Shown piece after piece: positions 20,411 through 31,776 of a stretch of DNA of 64,000 nucleotides. The stretch is from Anaeramoeba flamelloides (Eukaryota; Metamonada; Anaeramoebidae). A model generated the notes under the pieces. That model searched no databases. It was given only the letters and a program-made list of their open reading frames with translations, and was not told where the DNA came from. Both the position numbers and the translations under genes were made by a program. Every line of letters starts with the position of its first letter. Position 1 is the stretch's first letter. The stretch is taken from contig JANTQA010000060.1 of assembly GCA_027625915.1 (NCBI GenBank), positions 5,952,001 through 6,016,000 of the forward strand. Direction: 5' to 3'.

Positions 20411-23400
20411 TTAATATTCAATTTTTTGTTCAAGTATGTTCGTATTTTTATTTTTATGATCTGTAATCTGATGATGTACTTCGGGAAATCTTTTCCGATT
20501 CAAAGTTAATTTTTCTCTTTCCCATTGATCACATAAGCGAAAATCTTTTTGAAATAAAGAAGAGTTGGGTAATTTTAAATTTTTTTTTTTATTACAACAT
20601 TTTTGGAAATTGAAATTTTTACGGTAATGGTTATTTATCGAGAGGCAACTTTTACCGGATTGTGTTTGGCAAAGTAATAGCTTGCAATGGTTATTTTTAT
20701 TTCTAGTGATTTGTGTATAATATTTTGGATTTTTTTTTTTTCGGACTTTTTTTAATTGGTTTCTTAATTTTTTTTGAGAAATAATTTCATATTTTCGAAA
20801 AAGATCAGAAAGGTTATTATATTGCCCATATTTTTCTAAAAATTGTCTTGTCGAAATTGAGCCAAATTTGATTTCGCATCCACTTTCAAGTAATAATTTG
20901 ACAAAGTCTTGTTTACCCCTCATGATTGCCTTCATAAGTGGTGAGTATCCATCCTGATCAAGGATATTCAAGTTGGCATTATTTAAAAGGCAGACTTGTA
21001 AAAAGCACCTGCTCGAATTACCAGCGCAAATAAGATGAAGCGGGGTGTTTTTCTTAAATAAGAATAAAGGTTAATATTTTGTTCCCAAGTAAATAATATA
21101 AAAGCAAATTAAATATGAGATTATGCTTAATTCAAAAATTGAAAGTTTTTTTAAAAAAAAAAAAATTATAATTTAATTGCTTACTTTTTTATCAATTATA
21201 TTTAAATCCCCACCTTCTTGTATTAAATAATTAAACAATAAAGTGTTATCACTTAAACAAGAATAATGCAATGATGTATATCCCTATTTATTATTTTAAA
21301 TAATTGATATGTTTTTAAAAATATATTTTGGTTATAACATAATTGATCAAGTTTATAAAAGATGGTTTTCTTAAAATACAAAATATTTAATAAACAATAA
21401 AAAAAAAAAATAATTCCAAACATTAAAATCGGCTTTATTAATTAAAGCACCTTTTGAAATTAATAATTTTGAAATTCGACAATCCCCATTTTTAACTGCC
21501 AAATGAAGAGGGGTACACCCTGTGCGTGTTTGTATGTTAATGGATGCACCCCTTTCAAGAAATAATTTTATGATTTCAATTGTTGGTTTATTTGTTGAAC
21601 ATAATAAATGAAGTGGGGAAAATCCCTATTTAAAAGTGAATTTAAAAAGATATATTAAAAAAAAAAAAAAAAGAATAATTTAAGAAGGTTTAATTTAAGG
21701 GTTCTTATTTTAAATATATAAAAAAAGAATAAAAAGAAATTGTAGGATTATTTTTAAATAAATCCAAAATGTCGTTTTTTCTGTGCCGTTTTGACCAAAA
21801 CTGAGTTTATACAATACAATGCATTAAAAATTACAAATTTTAAAATTAATAGTTTCAAAGAAAAAACTGAAAGAACAACATTTGTATCAAATCAGCCATT
21901 TGGATCTTTATTTTCATCAACAAAATCAAAATTTACACCAAAAATTCAATCATTAAAAATAAAGCTCTTTGTCTGGATGAAAAGGAATAAAATAAGTAAT
22001 TCCAAAATAATAATGAAAAATATGAATCTTTAAAATAATTGTAACACCTTTTAACAATTCAAAAAATCAGAGTAAGTTTCAAATAATCTTATTAGGCTAT
22101 ATAAAGTTTCCAGAAAATTTTGTTAACATTTCAAAAATTTTGAATTTTGGTTTTATCAATGCTTGGAAATATAGAAATTCATTTTTAAAAAGTATGATCC
22201 AAAAGTTTGTTAAAAGTGTCTTTAAAACAATTAACAAGCTTAAATAAAAATATTTTTAGTACTATACTAAAAACCTTTCTTGTCAACTTTTATAAAACTA
22301 CTTTATTTGGTTCTACATATAAATACACACACACACATACACACACACACATACATACACACATATCCGAAAAATGAAAAAACGTTATTTTTTTTGAATA
22401 AAGAGTTTTCGATTTCAACATTTAAAATTATTCCAAATGATTGCTTAACAAAAAGTTTTTTTTTAGTTTAAGCATAATAGAGTTGGGAACAAAAAATTTT
22501 TTTTTTTTTGATTTTATCAAACAAAAATAATTAATATGTTTGTATCATAAATTGAAAGACTTTTTCATAAAGTTTTTCTTTTTTATAAGGTTTTTGTCCG
22601 ATTTTTATTTTTATTTGACCAATTTTAAAATAAAAAATTATCTGAGTAATAAATTTGTTCCTTTTTCGAAAAATACAATTTCTCATTTTTTTCATTGAAA
22701 AATGAAAATTGTGGAATGATGTGTTAATTAAAATTTATATCAAGAATTTAAGCATTTATTTCATGGATTTTGACAAATACCCTTTTTGAAAAAAAAATAA
22801 ATGGCAACTTTTAATTAAACTCTTTTGTTTGAAAGGGGGAACCGCCTTCAAACACCTTTTCATTATTTATTATGTACTTTAACTTGATTTACGAGTATTT
22901 TTTGAATTCATTTCTTTAAAATTTTAGGTTCAAGTTTGTTTCTTTATAATTATAAACAAAAGTTACTCAACTAAAAAAAAAAAAAATTTATAAATTATTG
23001 ATTTTTTTTCTTTTTCGAAGTAAAGTTGTTAGTCTCAATATTTTCATATATTCATATTTTTGTATTTTAATATTTTAATTATTTTTCTTCTTCTCTTTTT
23101 TATTTAGTAAATGTTCTTTGATTACTCCTTTCTCTCAATAAATAGTCTCAATATTTTCCCCAATAAACAGGTGGGCTTTAACGAAGTTGGAAATATCTCT
23201 GTTTCAGGAATGTAGAACATCATCTTAAAAAAAAAAAAAACTTTTCAAAAAGCAAACAAAATCTGTAAAAATTTTTAAATTTTATTGAAGAATAAGAAAG
23301 TAGTCAAAGATGATTTTATTTTACTTAATAAAAAAAACAAAAAATTGATAAACAAAAATCAAATTTCCTTGCTACTGATTCTCCAATGAGAAAGAAACTT

Positions 23401-26400
23401 AACTTTCATTGCATTTCCACCAAAGAATCAGATCTAATTCTAAGTTGGATCAAAAAAACAAATAAAAGTATCTTTTTTTACTTTTAAGAAGGATCATTGG
23501 TAAAAAATTAGAAAAGTTTTGTGTTTCATTATTAAGCATCGTTTTAATAAACCAAAAAAAAATAGAAAAATAAATATTTAGTCCAAGGGGTGTTTAGATA
23601 AATATCTTTTCCCAAACTTTAGATTGAGTAAGAGATTTTTAACTGTTTTTGCAATTAAATTTCAAGTAATCTTATTAATTTTATTACTGCATACAACATT
23701 TTTTTTTTTCAATTTGATTTTATTTTCGTTTGTTTATATTCTGGCTAGAAAGAAACCTGTGAAAAACAACTATTACAATGGGAAAATTAAATTTTGATGT
23801 GCCTTTTAAACCAAAAAATGTTGTATGAAAATAAAATGGTTAATACAAAATTTGATATAATCTTAGAAACAAATCGAGTTTAATATTGATGAATATTGGA
23901 ATTTTACCTTTCCTTATTTATTAAGAAAATTTCTATTTGATAAATGGTTCGAAATTGAACTAAATTCTTATTATTTGAACCCTTTCAGCTCATATATATT
24001 TTATATGTGTGAATATTAGAGATCTATCTATATACATATATGCTATGACCAATTTCGGGAATGTGTTTCTAAATCATTACAAATGTTATTACAATAGAAC
24101 CTTGAAAAAAGTTTAAGATGATAGATTTAATTTAATTAATTTTTTATCCAGAAAAAAGTGAATTTTATTTTGGTGAAATTTTGCTTTTAAAATAAAAATT
24201 GTCATTTTGAACAACTATTAAAACCCATACCAAGTCCAAGGTCGATCAGATAAGATCCAAATTAACAAGTCACTACACCCTACATAAGATGATCTTTTTT
24301 CAAATTCCAGGGGTTTTCAACCTTAAATTGCATCATTAATTGTCAAGTTAAAAAAAAAAACAATTAACTTTAGCCAAATATTTAGAATTTTTAATGAGGT
24401 AATTTTAACAATAAACATTTTTCCTAATATCATTACAATTTTTTTTGTAAAAATTTTAAAAATTATAGCGGTAAAAAATACCCGTAGATAGAGCATAAAG
24501 CCCATGTTTCAAATTAAATCCCTGTTTTTTTTCTTATTCTGTTTGCTATACAACATCTAATTCATTATCCAATATTATATCTATGTTCAAATCAATTTTG
24601 AAGGTTAATTCATTGATCTTTTGAGAAAATTTAAAATTATTGAAAAAAATTATAAATATTTTTTTAACAAATCGTTTAGCCTTATCCACAAGAAAATTTT
24701 ATAACAATTCAATTAATTATTGGAATAAAAAAATTGATTTTTAATTTTGAGGATAAAATTACCGAAATCATAAATATCCTTAAGAAAATTTTATTTGTAA
24801 AAATCAAATTCCATATTAACACAGTTTATGAGTAAAATTTGTAAACAAATTTAAAACTTTAATGATTATAACTGTTCTTCTTAAAAAAATACTCAGATTT
24901 TCAGATATGTACCATAAATCAATTTTTTGATTCACCAAAATAATTATCTCAAATAAGAAAAAAAAATCTTTACACTAATATTCTTGGCAATAAAGACTAT
25001 TTATGGGGTATAATAGTGTGTCGAGCATAGCACACACAGGGCAAAATATTTTTATATTTTCAGAAATAAAATCAATTTAAAAGTTTTCTTTTTATAAAAA
25101 TTGGAAAAAAAAAATTTGTTCTCTCTCAAAAAAGTTTTTTTTCTGGCTTTCTAAATAGATCAGAATTTTTTGCGACTTTGCATATACAAAATTCGTAAGT
25201 ATATTATATCACCAATAACATATTTTAATATTTTGCCCTGTTGCCCTCAAAGACTAATCCCTTGGATTTAAATTTCAACTTTTCAGTAATTATAGTTTTT
25301 TTTTTTTTTTTTCAAGTACAGCATCGAAAGAATTAAAATAGTTTAAAAATGGATCCTTAGAATACAAAAAAAATGGAGTTTTTGCTTATTTTAAAGATTA
25401 CAGAAGTATTAAAATTAAAACTTTTAACTTTTGAAAAAAAAACATACAAATAAAATTTAAAAATCTCAATTATTTTTAATTCTGTTTTTATGGTTAATCA
25501 ACTACTAATAATTATTTGGTTATTATTAGTTATTCAATCTAAATTATTGAAAACTACCATATTTATTAAAATTAAAAAAAAATATTTATGAAATTTTTTT
25601 CCATATTCCTTTAGAAATTAGACAAAAAATGCAAAATAAATTATAATGTTTAACAATTCAAACTGAAAGTAATTGTGAAAATATGAACCATAAGTACCCC
25701 AATTATCGAACAATATAATATTCAAGAACACTCCCTAGCCACAAACGAGTAAATAAGTTCATATTATAAAATAGATGGTTTTCGAAAAGTCCAAATTTGG
25801 TTTTCCCCTTAAAATTTAAATAACAGTTTTCGAGAAAAGGGTTTAAAAATAAACAAATCTCTTAGAAGGAATAATTTTTGATTCAAACAAGTTTCGAATC
25901 TCAGGATGGAAATTAATAAGCACTTGATTTGATTCTAAATATTTTCATAAATTGAAAGATCTCTTTCTGTTTCGAATTAAGTCACTTTTTGGACAAGTAA
26001 AAGAAGATTTTATTAACAAAGGGGGAAAAAGATTCCGAAATTCAATGGAATTTATCCATAATTCAATTCCAATGTTTTTCTCGGGACACAACAAGAAGCT
26101 GGGAAAAGGACATTTGTTCACATTTCCTTTTAAAATACAAAGAAACAAATTTATTGTTACTTTGATTTTCAAACAGTGTGAGAAAAATGTTACTTCGCGT
26201 TTTGTCAATAAAACACGACAAAAATTTTTCTTATTCCTATTTTCTGAAATGAAATAAAAACTTTTTGGTTTTTCACTCTTTTTGTAACAAGATCTTTTTT
26301 TTTTTGATTTGGAAAAATTCACTTTTTTGAAAATGGAGAAAAAATATTTAGGTTTTTGATTTTGTTTGGATGGGTTCTGTGTTTAATTGGCTTTTGAAGA

Positions 26401-27252
26401 TAAATCAAAAAAAAAAAAATAAAGAAAAAACAAAATAAATATACCCTTTTGTCTTGTAGATTCAAATTTGCACCAGAATTTATTAAAAGTTTAGAAATTT
26501 CAAAGTTTCCAGTTTTTGCTGCAATTAAAAGTGGCGTTTCTTTCTATTCAGAAAAAAAAAAAATAAAAAAGATTTTAAGAAAAGAAGGTACAAATATAAT
26601 TTCCAAACCAAAATGAAAAAAAGTGTGAGTTTAACAGGGTCAAGGGAGAGATAAATTTAATTGTATTTTTTGAAAGAATTTCAAATTTAAAGAATTTTAA
26701 AGTGATAAATGGAATATAAAAAAATTTCGAAAATGGGAAGAAGATCGAAATTAATAAATTTGTTGTTTTGCAACAAAAGACCGATTGACAAAAAACTAAA
26801 AACAAATTCTTTTCAAAGTAATTTCTCGAAGTCCAATTTTGGAACCAACACAAAAGGGTAATTTGATTTCTGATAAAAGCAATTCCCAGTAAAAAACGAT
26901 TAAAATAAAACAAAAACAAATAATTATTTAATGCTTACTTTATCACTGAGTATATCCAAATCGATACCCTTGTGCAATAAAAGTTCTTTTAAGATGTCCA
27001 GTTTATTATAAGCAACAGCATAATGAAGTGCTGCGTAACCCTAAATGTATTTAATCAAGGTGATAAAGCGAAAGAAAAGAAAGGTATTTTTAAGAGGAAA
27101 AAAAAAACAAATTCGAGTGAAAGTCTTTAAAATTTTGCACTTACGGAGTGCTTAGTTTGATTAATCACTAATACCCCCTTTTTTTTGATGAGTCTATGTA
27201 ACCTCTTTGAGTTTCCCTTTTCAACTTCATTAAACAAAGAAGAGTTGCCCAT
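20411..27252 (-). CDS. Ankyrin repeat protein, six exons, one repeat per exon
   Basis: Exons on the minus strand: 27252-27145, 27040-26939, 26543-26445, 21625-21422, 21283-21185 and 21052-20411. All junctions are GT-AG and phase 0, giving 417 residues. Exon 1 starts MGNSSLFNEVEKGNSKRL, a possible N-myristoylation site and the capping helix. Exons 2, 3 and 5 each encode exactly one ankyrin repeat of 33-34 residues (GYAALHYA..., KETPLLIA..., GYTSLHYS...), and exon 4 encodes two (GFSPLHLL..., GCTPLHLA...). Exon 6 holds two more (KNTPLHLI..., DGYSPLMK...) and then a basic, Lys/Asn-rich tail of about 130 residues without a known domain. Ankyrin repeats bind proteins; the partner is unknown. The third intron would be 4.8 kb (26444-21626), far longer than the others (104-395 nt). 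The phase and repeat register fit one gene, but two genes or unseen exons remain possible. Confidence 0.72.
21626..26444 (-). other. 4.8-kb presumed intron of the ankyrin gene
   Basis: No further ankyrin exon is recognisable. It includes a CA-rich microsatellite (22324-22365). A minus-strand patch near 21870-21950 reads GVNFDFVDENKDPNG before a stop, which looks like the end of an ankyrin repeat and may be a decayed exon. At 25945-26322 both strands stay open for more than 300 nt at raised G+C. If exon 3 instead belongs to a separate gene, this span is intergenic. Confidence 0.35.
22324..22365. repeat. CA/TACA microsatellite
   Basis: About 42 bp of alternating CA with interspersed TACA units, within the presumed long intron. 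Confidence 0.85.
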
Positions 27253-28274
27253 TGACGTTTTGGAGTTTTTTTGTGTTTTGGAAAATGACAAAAAATAGTT
27301 TTGGGTAAAAAATAATTTAATCAAAAAACAAAACAGTTCAACTAAGAAGTGAAATTCTTGTTTCAGATTTGAAATTAATGTTTTTTTAATTTTTTAAAGA
27401 GTCGATTCGTGTTTTGGTGTTATTTTTTCCCAACCTTGACCACAAAACTATTTTTTCTATTTATTTAAGGATTTACCTTAATTCAGATTTACCTTTTAGG
27501 TTTATGGTCTACTCTTTGGAAAGTCAACTCTTTCTTCTCCAACCAAGATAAATCTTGCAGAAAAGATCGTTCAAATTGAAAATTTCTTTTTTGGCCTTCT
27601 TTATGTTAAAAAAAAAAAGAACTTTTACCTTTTTTAAAAAAATTTGCATCAAACACTCGAATTTTGGTTAGAGGGTATTAGATAATTTCTTACCAATTAT
27701 ATTTCATTATATTTGAAGATGAGTAAAGTTCCAGTCTATGAAGAAAGAGTTAACTTTCAAAAAAATCATCTTTGAAAGACTTTACTTTCCAAAGAGTAAA
27801 TTTACATATAAAAGGGAAATAGGAAATTAATAAATATACTTAACTCTCAGTTTTGTTGGATTCATTTTTTCAAAAATAGGTTTTTTTTTATACTGTGTTT
27901 TATTATTTTTGATTATTCAAAGAACCTGGAAGCAAGATATAGAAAAAAACAATAATATAATTTGTAAAAAGTTTCTTTATAAATTTAAAGAGGACTATTA
28001 TTAATTTATAACTTACAAAAGTTTTATTTTTTTTTGTTAAACTATCAGAAATGTAAAGAGAATTGAAACAATTCTAAAATTGATGATAATTTTCAAAAAT
28101 TCATTCCCCAACCAAAATAAAATTAATAATTTCATTCATTATCCATTTATAACAAAAAAAAACACCAAGTAAAGTATATAGATATATATCGATCACGGTG
28201 AATTGAAATTGAAAATAAAATACTGTTATATTATTAGAATTGTTAATGTTACACTTTTCAATTAGAAAATGTTA
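27253..28274. other. Region upstream of the ankyrin gene
   Basis: It contains the presumed promoter of the minus-strand ankyrin gene. Around 27470-27830 it is somewhat less A+T-rich, with near-complementary words around ctctttggaaagt (27513) and actttccaaagagt (27781). No frame with family resemblance is present. Confidence 0.4.
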
Positions 28275-28469
28275 CAGTCAGTTCCATTTTTAATACACAA
28301 ACTTTCAACGAAATTTAAAGCCCATAAAAATCTCAAGTTAAAACACACCATTTGGGATTTTTTTTACACAAATTATTTAACTAGGGTTGGAGTTTTGTGC
28401 CTTAATTTGAGATTTTTTTTGTGTCTTAAATTTCTTTCAAATTTTGTGTCTTAAAAATGGAACTGATGG
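28275..28469. mobile_element. Hairpin MITE family A, copy 5
   Basis: 195 bp between TA dinucleotides (28273-28274 and 28470-28471). The termini are cagtcagttccattttt and, reversed, ccatcagttccattttt. The arms are complementary around a T-rich centre with an actaggg word corresponding to actagaa in other copies. Confidence 0.82.
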
Positions 28470-29740
28470 TAATTGGATCTGCCGAAGTTTGGTCATTTTT
28501 CTTTGTAATTATGTGGAGAATTTATTTTTTAAATTACCAACTAATAATTTAATAATGAATTTAAAACAGATTTTTTAATGAAAATATACATCATCATCTT
28601 AATGTACAGTATAATCTCACATTTTAAACAGAAAAAAAAATAACAGAATAATCTAAGTATTTAATAGCTAAATGAATTTAGAAAGGAACCAAAAACCTCT
28701 ACATTTTGATATTGACTAAGACGAAGATCAACACCAATTGGTTTAGTTACATTATTTATATCCTAAACCAAATACCATTCATATTTCCGTTTATATTTAA
28801 TATTTTTTTTGAAATAGTTTCCAAAACATCATTAATTTTCAACTTTGCAAAAATTTCATTGATTTACTTTTTTTTTTTAAACCCAGTAACGAAATAGGAA
28901 CTTGAAATGGATGATTTTTGATTTTACACAGAGTATTTATTTAAAAATAAATAAGGTTCTAAGTTGAAATATCGAGATGTTATTTTTATTTTTATTTCCA
29001 TTGTTACAAATATTCCAACAATTGGCTTTCAAAATCTAGCACTATGAAAAGAACCATTATAATCTTATTATTTTTTTTTGTGAGGAATTTACACACGAGA
29101 ATATACTGGTTAACATTTATAAAATAAAAAAAAGTTTTTTTTATTGTATTATTGATGGGGTGTAAATTACATTCTAGATACCTTAGACTTAAATACCCTT
29201 TCAGAAATTTAAGTGTGAAATAAAAGATTTTTCACGATTATTTATTAATGAAAATAATTTCAAACCATCAAAGTTTTAAAATCAATTTATTAAGATTTAT
29301 TTCTTTTAATTTATTGAAAAAAAAATAATCTATAAAAAAGTTATTTGTTTTTTCATTTCACTTATTTGGGATATGTTACACATAATTATTGAAAATACTT
29401 TTGGAGTTAAAAATATATTACTTTGGCTTGTTTTCAATTTTTTGGGGGTTTATTGATAATTGGAAACATTTACAATTTTTTTAATCAAAATTTCTTTTTG
29501 AAAAATTCTACTTTGAATATATATATATATATTTATTATTATTATTTTTAATCAATATAAAAAAAAATATTATTGGAACTGAAATAAAATTCCAAAAAGA
29601 ATAAAAAAAAAAGAAGATCTTCAAAAAAGAATAACAAATTGTGAACAAAAAAAAGAAGAAACCAAAAAATATCTCCAAAAAAGACAAATAAAAATCCAAT
29701 CTACCAAAAACTCAAAGAAAAAAAATGAAAATATTAACTA
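28470..29740. other. Intergenic DNA with a short ankyrin-like coding island
   Basis: On the minus strand near 28765-28706, flanked by AG and GT, the frame reads DINNVTKPIGVDLRLSQYQN, matching the end of an ankyrin repeat (G-V-D-L-R-L then N-G). It is probably an orphan or decayed exon. An AT microsatellite lies at 29517-29531. Confidence 0.3.
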
Positions 29741-29935
29741 GAGTCAGTTCCACTTTTAAGGCACAAACTTTCAACGAAATTTAAGGCACAAAAAAATCCC
29801 AAATTAAGGCATAAAATTTGTAATTTTTTTTTTACAATTTATTTTACTAGAATCTGAATTTTGTGCCTTAATTTCAGATTTTTATCGTGCCTTAAATTTC
29901 ATTGAAAGTTTGTGTATTAAAAGTGGAACTGACTG
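29741..29935. mobile_element. Hairpin MITE family A, copy 6 (best preserved)
   Basis: 195 bp with a TA target duplication at 29739-29740 and 29936-29937. The left arm gagtcagttccacttttaag pairs with the right arm (reverse of cagtcagttccacttttaat) and the complementarity continues for about 75 bp on each side. The youngest-looking copy of the six. Confidence 0.88.
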
Positions 29936-31776
29936 TATCCATTTCACAAACCACAGGAAGACAAAGAGATTGTAATAAAAACAAAATATTCTTCCCCAAT
30001 ATCAATCCCAATATCCAGAAAACCATTGAATATTCTGAATTTAAAGAAAATTATATTATTATAGGCTAACTAACACCACCATACTATTTTATTCTTAAAA
30101 CACAAGAGAAAACAATACTGATACTTTACTCAAGAGAATGTCTTATTTGACTAGAATCAAAAAGTACATCCAAACGTTTGGCCCATTCAATTTCCCCACC
30201 AAAAACTTTATTTACATTGTTTTAAATTCCTTATTTTTTATATTTATATAGCAAACCAAAAAGAAATAAAACAAACCCTTTTGTTATTTTTATAATTTTT
30301 TTTAGATTTATTAAAAAATTTTTTTGATCTACCTACAAGTTTCTTCTCTACAAAACTAATCAAAAATTCGAATAAATATTCTAGATTTTTTGAAAAGATA
30401 ATAAAGAAACGAAAAAGTTGTTTCTGTTTTTATTTTTAAGGGATTAACTTCACCATAGATTTTTCATTAATCAAAGTATATTGAAATTGGATGTAAATGA
30501 TATTAGTACATCATCGCTCAAATAGCTCTAAAAAATCTATTATAAATCATATTGCACAATAAAATTTTTTTGATTTTTTACTAATGATAACAATTAAAAA
30601 AGTTTCATTTTGAAAAATTATTTTTAATTCCTTTTCCGAATCTAAAAAAAGAAACCCAAAATAACAGTATTCTGGTATCTAATATTTTAGATTTAGAACT
30701 TCTAAAAGTAACTATTTTTATAATTTTTGAATTTCATAGATTAACTCAATAATCATCAAGATAAAAGCACAAAAACTGATTAGTTTTGTTTGCTTTTGAT
30801 AAACTACTTGTAGCATCAATATATTTGCATGATTTGAGAAATAATTTGTTAAAAAAATTTATTTGTTAATTATTTAATTTTGAAAAAAAAACGAATTTTT
30901 TAGTAACTAATCTACATTTGGCCACGAATTTAAGAAAGATATTTTGTGACTTTGTAGTCTGAATATTGATAATTCAACCTTTAAATTTATGGCGAAATGT
31001 AGATTTTATTCTGAAATTGTTGGGTTTTTTACTAATACATAGATCATTTTTAATTTATGGGATATATAAATATTACTACTTGACTAATCGATTTTTTAGA
31101 GATATTTAAACCACGTACACTAATGTGGTTAGGTCCAATAACAACGTAATGTAATCCTAGGCTTCTCTTTGGTAGACAATTATCCCTTAAGAGATAAAAA
31201 AATGAAAAAGATTTGCCTACAATTTTGATTAAATGAAACCTTTTCTTTTTTCTTTTTTTCGATATTATCACTTTTTTTCAAAATATAAAATTTATATTAC
31301 CTTTTGACACACCATGATTTTAAATATCCAGAGAAAGATTTATAATTACAAGACACACAAACAATCTTTTTTCCATTTCAATAAAGGTAAACCTTAATAA
31401 ACTAATGGGCTTACACTCAAAATTAATTTCTCAAAAATTGATTTTCTTCAGGAGAATTACTCCGTAGAAATTCATACCAAGTTCATATAAACCCTCCAAA
31501 AGTCAAAAGGTAATGATAACTACAAAAAATCGCATTTAATTTATTAAACCTCAACTCTTTTCAAACTTTCAATTACTTTTAAGGTTGTTTGTAAACCTTT
31601 CAAACACTAATAAGTGGGAAAATATTTCTAAAAGCAATTTTATTTTTTGTAGTGATCTATTTTGTCAGCATCAATCATTTTTTTCTCTTTTTTTGTTTTT
31701 GAATAAAAATTTTTCTTGTTTTCTTTACCTTCACTCAAAAAAAACCAACTAATTTAAGAGATAACAGAAAAACCAA
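29936..31776. other. Intergenic DNA upstream of the RasGEF gene
   Basis: It holds the plus-strand RasGEF promoter near its right end. Two minus-strand patches have coding-like composition: about 30225-30145, which reads KVFGGEIEWAKRLDVLFDSS before a stop some eight codons on, and about 31200-31080, which reads SLGLHYVVIGPNHISVRGLN. They resemble eroded ankyrin exons, but no gene model can be built. Confidence 0.35.

Noticed and set aside
21791-22033. 80-codon plus-strand frame
   Set aside because: Basic low-complexity composition and no family resemblance; the opposite strand looks more like a decayed ankyrin exon end (GVNFDFVDENKDPNG), itself too short to annotate.
25037-25240. Possible MITE: 14-bp inverted repeat cagggcaaaatatt / aatattttgccctg
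   Set aside because: Only 14 bp, no target duplication, no internal complementarity and no second copy; could arise by chance in A+T-rich DNA.
26575-26919. 114-codon minus-strand frame inside the second ankyrin intron
   Set aside because: Phe/Ile-rich composition typical of T-rich intron sequence, and the flanking exons join perfectly without it.
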